Source: Candidatus Peribacteria bacterium RIFCSPHIGHO2_01_FULL_51_35 (lineage in GTDB: Bacteria > Patescibacteriota > Gracilibacteria > Peribacterales > Peribacteraceae). From it: DNA of 36,019 nt. Positions 31,600 to 36,019 of the stretch are shown in pieces. Position numbers and translations under genes: made by a program. A model generated the notes under the pieces. It searched no databases and was not told the origin of the DNA. It saw nothing but the letters and a program-made list of their open reading frames with translations. Each line of letters opens with the position of its first letter. The first letter of the stretch is position 1. The stretch covers positions 1 to 36,019 of the forward strand of contig MFXP01000005.1 of the NCBI GenBank assembly GCA_001787535.1, written 5' to 3'.

Positions 31600-31965
31600 T
31601 TAGTGGGCTCCCGCCGGCGCATGGGCATCGTGCCCATGGTCTGCTGCGGCGTGGCCGTGGCCTCCGCCTTTAAAGGACAGCAAGTCGAATGCTTTATCGC
31701 GCGTATTAACGACAACATCAGCCGCTTGTCCAAAAAGGTTCCCCACTTTATACAATGGCCACGATGTCGCGAGGATGGCAGCTCGCCCGGTCGTACTAAG
31801 AATATTTCGTGTCGCAGTTAAACCAATGACACCCAAATCTATCGGCAGACCAAGAACATTGTATATTTTCCGCAGAGTCTCCTGCGTTAAAGTCATGACC
31901 TTGGGCCCCACTGTCGGGGGCATTCCTTCGGGGGCCTCTGTGAAGAATGGGACAATATTTTTCAT
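31600..31965 (-). CDS. Membrane-associated protein with His-rich C-terminus, 121 aa
   Basis: The middle (LPIDLGVIGLTATRNILSTTGRAAILATSWPLYKVGNLFG) is moderately hydrophobic, perhaps one or two membrane or amphipathic helices. The last 22 residues (GGGHGHAAADHGHDAHAPAG plus AH) contain six His and should bind metal such as zinc, nickel or copper (inference). It starts 9 nt after the 308-aa gene, whose N-terminus carries a similar HAP/HG-rich tail. No Shine-Dalgarno. No family recognised. Confidence 0.65.
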   Translation of the reverse strand: MKNIVPFFTEAPEGMPPTVGPKVMTLTQETLRKIYNVLGLPIDLGVIGLTATRNILSTTGRAAILATSWPLYKVGNLFGQAADVVVNTRDKAFDLLSFKGGGHGHAAADHGHDAHAPAGAH

Positions 31966-31974
31966 ATATTTGGA

Positions 31975-32901
31975 TTACGGAACAACGGGAACGACGGGTG
32001 GGACGGGGATGGCGGCAATTTTCGACATGATCAATTGCCAAGCGGATGCCACGGCATTCCCAACGTTCGTCGCAGCGATAATCGGACTGAAGTTTGCACT
32101 CGCAAGCGCACCCAAACATGCCAAGCAACCCACGCCCCATGCAACGGGGTGTTTCCCCATGCTCTCGGCGACGATTTTGGTGAGCTGAAATGGAAAAGCG
32201 ACCAATCGAATACCCGCCGCCTTCAGACCGAACAATGCAGCGGAAAGAAGATTTACTTCCTCTCCTGAATGCGGATCCTTCAATTTGTAATGATGGTTAA
32301 CGGCGTATCGTAAATCTCTATAGCCTTCCAAGATTGTTTTATCCAGCACTTTGTATCCGACATGCCCGACAGTGGTGAGTGCATTCATCCCAACAGTGCC
32401 AGCAAGACGAAGGGGATACGAAAGAATACTTGCTCCGCTTTTCACTCCTTCAACACCGGCAGAAACAGTTTTACGGACGCCTTTTTCCGCCCAGGAGAAT
32501 GGGGGAACTTTCCTAGCTTTTTTCCATACAGCCAGTGATCCTGCGACAACAGTTGTAAAGAGAGGGAATGGTACAAATGCGCCAACCATTGCGGCCTTTC
32601 CAAACGTTTGCACACTCGGCAACCGAGGAAGAGGCTGCAATTTCTCTCGAAGCGTTCTTCCTCCGCTTCTTGGGTCAAGACGTGCATCGTGATGCTCTGC
32701 ATGTTCACCGGGGTGTCCGCCATGTTCATGCGGATCACTCTTGATGGCATCTCCCAAAGTCTTATGTACTTTTTCTTTCGCTTTGCCCGCTGCCTTCGTG
32801 ATTGTGTCTGCCGCTTTTGCTGCAGCTTCTGCCTGTCCTTTGGCTGCCTCATTGCCATGATCAGGTGTACCGTGTGCCGCTTCTGGTGCGTGTGGCGACA
32901 T
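31975..32901 (-). CDS. Polytopic membrane protein with His-rich N-terminus, 308 aa
   Basis: Residues 1-75 are hydrophilic and His/Ala/Glu-rich (HAPEAAHGTPDHGNE, DPHEHGGHPGEHAEHHD), a likely metal-binding or disordered tail. Hydrophobic stretches follow at about 103-126, 158-183, 217-243 and 252-287, and the C-terminus is a Pro/Val tail (IPVPPVVPVVP). It lies 5 nt after the 949-aa gene and 9 nt before the 121-aa gene, an obvious operon. The hydrophobic segments resemble those of its neighbours in composition, suggesting a membrane complex. No transporter signature recognised. Confidence 0.7.
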   Translation of the reverse strand: MSPHAPEAAHGTPDHGNEAAKGQAEAAAKAADTITKAAGKAKEKVHKTLGDAIKSDPHEHGGHPGEHAEHHDARLDPRSGGRTLREKLQPLPRLPSVQTFGKAAMVGAFVPFPLFTTVVAGSLAVWKKARKVPPFSWAEKGVRKTVSAGVEGVKSGASILSYPLRLAGTVGMNALTTVGHVGYKVLDKTILEGYRDLRYAVNHHYKLKDPHSGEEVNLLSAALFGLKAAGIRLVAFPFQLTKIVAESMGKHPVAWGVGCLACLGALASANFSPIIAATNVGNAVASAWQLIMSKIAAIPVPPVVPVVP

Positions 32902-32906
32902 ATATG

Positions 32907-35756
32907 TTAATGAGATTTAAAGAATTTATTGGTAAACCATTGTTTCAATGCCCATCCTCCCCCAAATACAGCACCCGCACCCGCCCAATACCACGGACCC
33001 ATAATGTGAACCACCGGCGGAATAAAAGTGGGAACTAAAGTCGCAACGCCCGCGCCCACGGCAGCGGGAATTCCTACACCCAATGCAAATTTCCCGATAG
33101 CCAAGGCCTTATCCTTTGCAAAATGAGTTGTGGCTTCCTTTGCCTTTTCGCCTTCTTTGTATGCCCAAGTGCCTTTTCGCACTTTGTCATATGCTTCGAA
33201 TTTCTTCTGCATGCTATTCGCAAATGCTTTTTTGATTTCCATGTTATTGCGAACGGCATTCAAGCCCATAGGTTGCTTATCTCCGGGATCCCGTTTTACA
33301 TCACGCATTACTATCTTGGCATTCTGCAATACCTGTTTTGCGTTTTCGTATTCAGTTTTCAATGTTACTACTTTTAAAGACAGTTCAGATTTAGCATCAA
33401 TTTTTTTTCTAAGCTCTTTTATCTCATCTTGCAATCTTAAAATCGCATTCTGCAAGAACTGCTTCTGTGTGGCATCCACTGCAACAGCGATTTGATCTTC
33501 CCGCTGAGTCAACTCAACATCCTTCTTTGAAAGATCGCCTGCTAAGGTTTTCATTTCATTTTTGGATTCCTCATATTCCGATTTTTTTTCGCTGCATAAC
33601 TCTTGAGCATCTTCAAAAGCAAACTGTGCATCGTCAATTTTTTTCTGATCAACTTTTTTGTAAGGTGGAAGTGTCGCCAAGTAATTCTCAACATGTGGGG
33701 CTGCATCCGCGGTAAATTCTTTTGCATTGCCGTACTTATGTTTCAGCATCGACAAAGAGAAACCATCAATGACTTTGAGGAAATGCTTCCCTTCATCTCC
33801 CAATTCCTGTTCATTCAATAGTTTTTCCTCATCGAAAATGGTATTTATTCCGCCGGCATGGATTGGCCTGTCCCCTCTTCCGCAAATTTCATTGGTTTTG
33901 GAGAATTCTAAATGTTGGAACGAACCAAGGTATGCGCGCCGCAATTTTCGTCCCGCAATGTCAGCTCCAGCCAAGATTGCCGGAACGGGATTGAATGTGA
34001 AAGCGGACGCAACAGCTCCCGCAGCTCCAACGGTGTAATCCACTTCACGAGCTTTACTCTTGTAGTGCGTTTCTTCCGTCAAACGACCTAGTACCACAGC
34101 CATTTGAATCAATTGTTCTCTGCGCATTTTTCGGGTGGCTTCATCCGCAACGGATGCAATATCGTATGTCTTGAGCAAATTCAATTGGTCTGGTGTAAGA
34201 CCCGGAATTGCTTCTCCCGCTTGAGCTCTTCGACAAACCAGTTGAAACTGTGTTGCAAAAAGTCTGTAGTATTCGCCGTACAAACCAAGATGAGGGACTT
34301 GAGACGGAGTGATACCGGTTGCTTTGTACAGACTTCGCAGAAGTTTTACTTCATCCGTTTCTCCGTCATCGGAGTTCAGCAATTCCCTGCTGGTTTTATC
34401 ACCATATTCTTTGAAAAGTTTTTGAATTTCTCTCAGTGCATCCCCATTCGTTTCATTGCCGATACGCAATTCATGTGCAGCCGCATTATATCCTCTTACT
34501 ATCCAAGAACTGTTCAGCCATGAGCCGCGTATATTCCTCATGAGTTCCCACCCCACTCCCATACCTGCCGGATAACCGAGGAGCGGAGCACCCACAAATG
34601 GCAAAGCCAATGGAGTGCCCCCGGTGGCAAACGCACTTTGCACTGCCGGTGCATAATTCAAAACTGCAGCAGTTGGAGCAGCTCCTGCTGCCAAGCCACC
34701 GACAGTTTTTACTCCTGCGTGAATCGTAGGAAACTTTTCAGCTTTCTCTCTGATCCATTGAAAGAACTTCGCCGGCACCCACATAAAAGAAGCAGGTTTA
34801 TTTTCCAGAACTCTGTGATTCGGTTGAGGATTCGGAGCTCCCGGAGCACCACCCGGTCCGCCGGGAGGAGCAGGCGGCAGAGCCGGAGGAAGCTGTACCG
34901 GAACACCCGGCGTTTGCTGGGGTGCATTCTGCTGCTGAGGAGCATGTTGTGGGTGAAGGACATTTGGATTCTGTTGTGGAACATTGGGATTAGGCTGAGG
35001 AGCACCGGGAGCACCCGCTGCAGCACGCAAGGGCACGGGTGTTAAAGTTATATTTTTACCCTGATATGTTCCGGGCACAGTGGACGGAGTTGGAGTTGAG
35101 CGCTTTGTTTCAATAACTGCTTCAGCGCTTCCAAGTTCCAGAGATTCCTCATCAAGCTCAATCATGTCATCATCATCCGGTAATTGGAGAGACTCAACAT
35201 CTGCTTGTTTAGAAGTCTGATCATTACCAAGTTTAAGATCATCATCGTCATCTGATAGAGTGAGGCCACCAAGCTGAAGATCATCATCATCGTCCAACGG
35301 AGTGAGATGCAAACCATCATCATCGGGAGTGACAAGATAAGAATTATCTGCCAACTCCGGTTCTTGTCTTGAATTTTGATCATCTTCAAGCTCAAGTCCT
35401 TCATCAGGCAATGACCCAAGTTGCCAATCATCATCCTCTGCAAGTCGAATGACATTGCCTGTCTTGTCTTGTCCAGAAGGAGGCTCATCATCCCTCCAAC
35501 GTGTTCTGGAAGGTGGTGTACCACTTGGCGAGAGGTCTTCGTCTGAAAGTATCTCTTTACTGTCGGCACCTAAGAGACCGCTGGAATCCTGTTTCACTTC
35601 CGCCTGAATTTGCTCAATGTCTTCGCCACTTAAAAGTTCAGCGGAATCATCCGGCAATTCCAGACTTTCCTCGGCAGAACCGAGGATAAAACTTTTATCC
35701 TCATGACCCAAATCGTCCCTTTTCTTGTCGCCGGGTGATGGTGGATGATTGACCAT
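32907..35756 (-). CDS. Large multi-segment membrane protein with acidic LxL-DDDD repeats
   Basis: 949 aa. Residues 1-215 are acidic and carry repeated short motifs in which Leu-x-Leu is followed by four or five Asp (LHLTPLDDDDD, LTLSDDDDD, LQLPDDDD) and two EESLEL units (29-34, 203-208). Residues 235-315 are Pro/Gln/Ala-rich. A hydrophobic region follows (about 350-405), then a mostly helical domain with another hydrophobic patch (VDYTVGAAGAVASAFTFNPV). A coiled coil lies at about 700-820 and a C-terminal hydrophobic segment in the last 60 residues. No catalytic motif found. It has its own promoter with TAAAAT 6 nt before the ATG. It probably scaffolds an envelope complex with the two following membrane proteins. 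Confidence 0.75.
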   Translation of the reverse strand: MVNHPPSPGDKKRDDLGHEDKSFILGSAEESLELPDDSAELLSGEDIEQIQAEVKQDSSGLLGADSKEILSDEDLSPSGTPPSRTRWRDDEPPSGQDKTGNVIRLAEDDDWQLGSLPDEGLELEDDQNSRQEPELADNSYLVTPDDDGLHLTPLDDDDDLQLGGLTLSDDDDDLKLGNDQTSKQADVESLQLPDDDDMIELDEESLELGSAEAVIETKRSTPTPSTVPGTYQGKNITLTPVPLRAAAGAPGAPQPNPNVPQQNPNVLHPQHAPQQQNAPQQTPGVPVQLPPALPPAPPGGPGGAPGAPNPQPNHRVLENKPASFMWVPAKFFQWIREKAEKFPTIHAGVKTVGGLAAGAAPTAAVLNYAPAVQSAFATGGTPLALPFVGAPLLGYPAGMGVGWELMRNIRGSWLNSSWIVRGYNAAAHELRIGNETNGDALREIQKLFKEYGDKTSRELLNSDDGETDEVKLLRSLYKATGITPSQVPHLGLYGEYYRLFATQFQLVCRRAQAGEAIPGLTPDQLNLLKTYDIASVADEATRKMRREQLIQMAVVLGRLTEETHYKSKAREVDYTVGAAGAVASAFTFNPVPAILAGADIAGRKLRRAYLGSFQHLEFSKTNEICGRGDRPIHAGGINTIFDEEKLLNEQELGDEGKHFLKVIDGFSLSMLKHKYGNAKEFTADAAPHVENYLATLPPYKKVDQKKIDDAQFAFEDAQELCSEKKSEYEESKNEMKTLAGDLSKKDVELTQREDQIAVAVDATQKQFLQNAILRLQDEIKELRKKIDAKSELSLKVVTLKTEYENAKQVLQNAKIVMRDVKRDPGDKQPMGLNAVRNNMEIKKAFANSMQKKFEAYDKVRKGTWAYKEGEKAKEATTHFAKDKALAIGKFALGVGIPAAVGAGVATLVPTFIPPVVHIMGPWYWAGAGAVFGGGWALKQWFTNKFFKSH

Positions 35757-35762
35757 AATATT

Positions 35763-35791
35763 ATTTTAAAATTAAATTAAATTTTTGCAAA
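35763..35791 (-). promoter_or_regulatory. Leaderless promoter of the 949-aa gene
   Basis: TTTGCA (35791-35786), 17 nt of almost pure A/T, TAAAAT (35768-35763), then 6 nt to the ATG. The -35 abuts the stop codon of the upstream gene. Confidence 0.5.
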
Positions 35792-36019
35792 TTACTTATA
35801 CGTATCGATTTTGAGGTCGGAAAGAAGTTTATTGAGCCTGTCGCCGGGGCCGCTGTTCGCTTTCAAGATGCCTTCGTTCACGCGTTTGTACGTGCTGTCC
35901 ATACGCACTCTCGAACCATCGTACTTGTTGGAATACACCCAGGACATGGTCGGTGCCGCACCATATGAGTACTTTGTATCTTGCGGTGGAGTGAGCCCCG
36001 CCGAATTCAAGTAGGCTTC
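35792..36019 (-). CDS. C-terminal part of an unknown protein (runs off the window)
   Basis: 75 codons and a stop; the frame is open to the window edge, so the start lies outside. The visible part is hydrophilic with Tyr/Ser-rich segments (TKYSYGAAPTMSWVYSNKYD) and a helical end (GDRLNKLLSDLKIDTYK). No signal or domain recognised. It directly precedes the 949-aa gene with a 35-nt AT-rich gap and probably belongs to the same gene block. Confidence 0.55.
   Translation of the reverse strand, partial: EAYLNSAGLTPPQDTKYSYGAAPTMSWVYSNKYDGSRVRMDSTYKRVNEGILKANSGPGDRLNKLLSDLKIDTYK

Overview
The window looks like a chromosomal segment of a Candidate Phyla Radiation (Patescibacteria) bacterium, most likely from the Peribacteria/Peregrinibacteria side. 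This is an inference from gene content: an SLH-sortase fusion, a CofE-type ligase with no other F420 gene nearby, a class II (B12-dependent) ribonucleotide reductase, a YerC-type TrpR-like regulator, an RNHCP zinc protein, many lineage-specific membrane or low-complexity proteins, and many REP-like palindromes with RAYT transposases. TGA works as a normal stop here, so this is not a UGA-recoding lineage. I recognise no rRNA, tRNA or CRISPR array.

Layout. 1-2035: two small unknown genes and a secreted SLH-sortase. 2195-4279: ychF, a RAYT transposase and an RNHCP gene packed as an apparent operon; a decayed duplicate of the ychF start lies upstream. 4483-5710: a lipoprotein, a 147-aa unknown and two very small membrane proteins. 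5785-9910: nrdJ between two composite palindromic repeat regions. 9940-14252: unknown genes, an FMN-reductase-like protein, a C-terminally short RibD, a YerC-like regulator, an AT-rich three-helix membrane protein and a 47-aa membrane protein with a strong terminator. 14251-22385: the str cluster in the order rpoC-rpsL-rpsG-fusA, with a RAYT and six REP palindromes between rpsG and fusA; rpoB is not next to rpoC. 22532-26250: a zinc-ribbon gene pair, a membrane-anchored unknown, cofE, purN and an FNR-type flavin reductase. 26334-28103: a coiled-coil membrane protein and carA without carB. 28390-36019: a secreted Ala-rich coiled-coil protein facing a block of six unknown minus-strand genes (acidic-repeat, His-rich-tail and Tyr/Arg-rich proteins). 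That block is the best candidate here for an undescribed envelope system.

Gene expression. At many genes a -10 box, often with a good -35 at 16-17 nt, ends only 6-9 nt before the ATG and no Shine-Dalgarno is present, which predicts leaderless mRNAs. Examples are rpsL, the sortase, the gene at 11137, the gene starting at 31526 and the 949-aa gene. A minority, mainly small membrane or secreted proteins (5363, 14068, 28390), have long leaders and strong AGGAG boxes. fusA and rpoC have good promoters with leaders of about 70-100 nt. Several start codons were reassigned on this basis.
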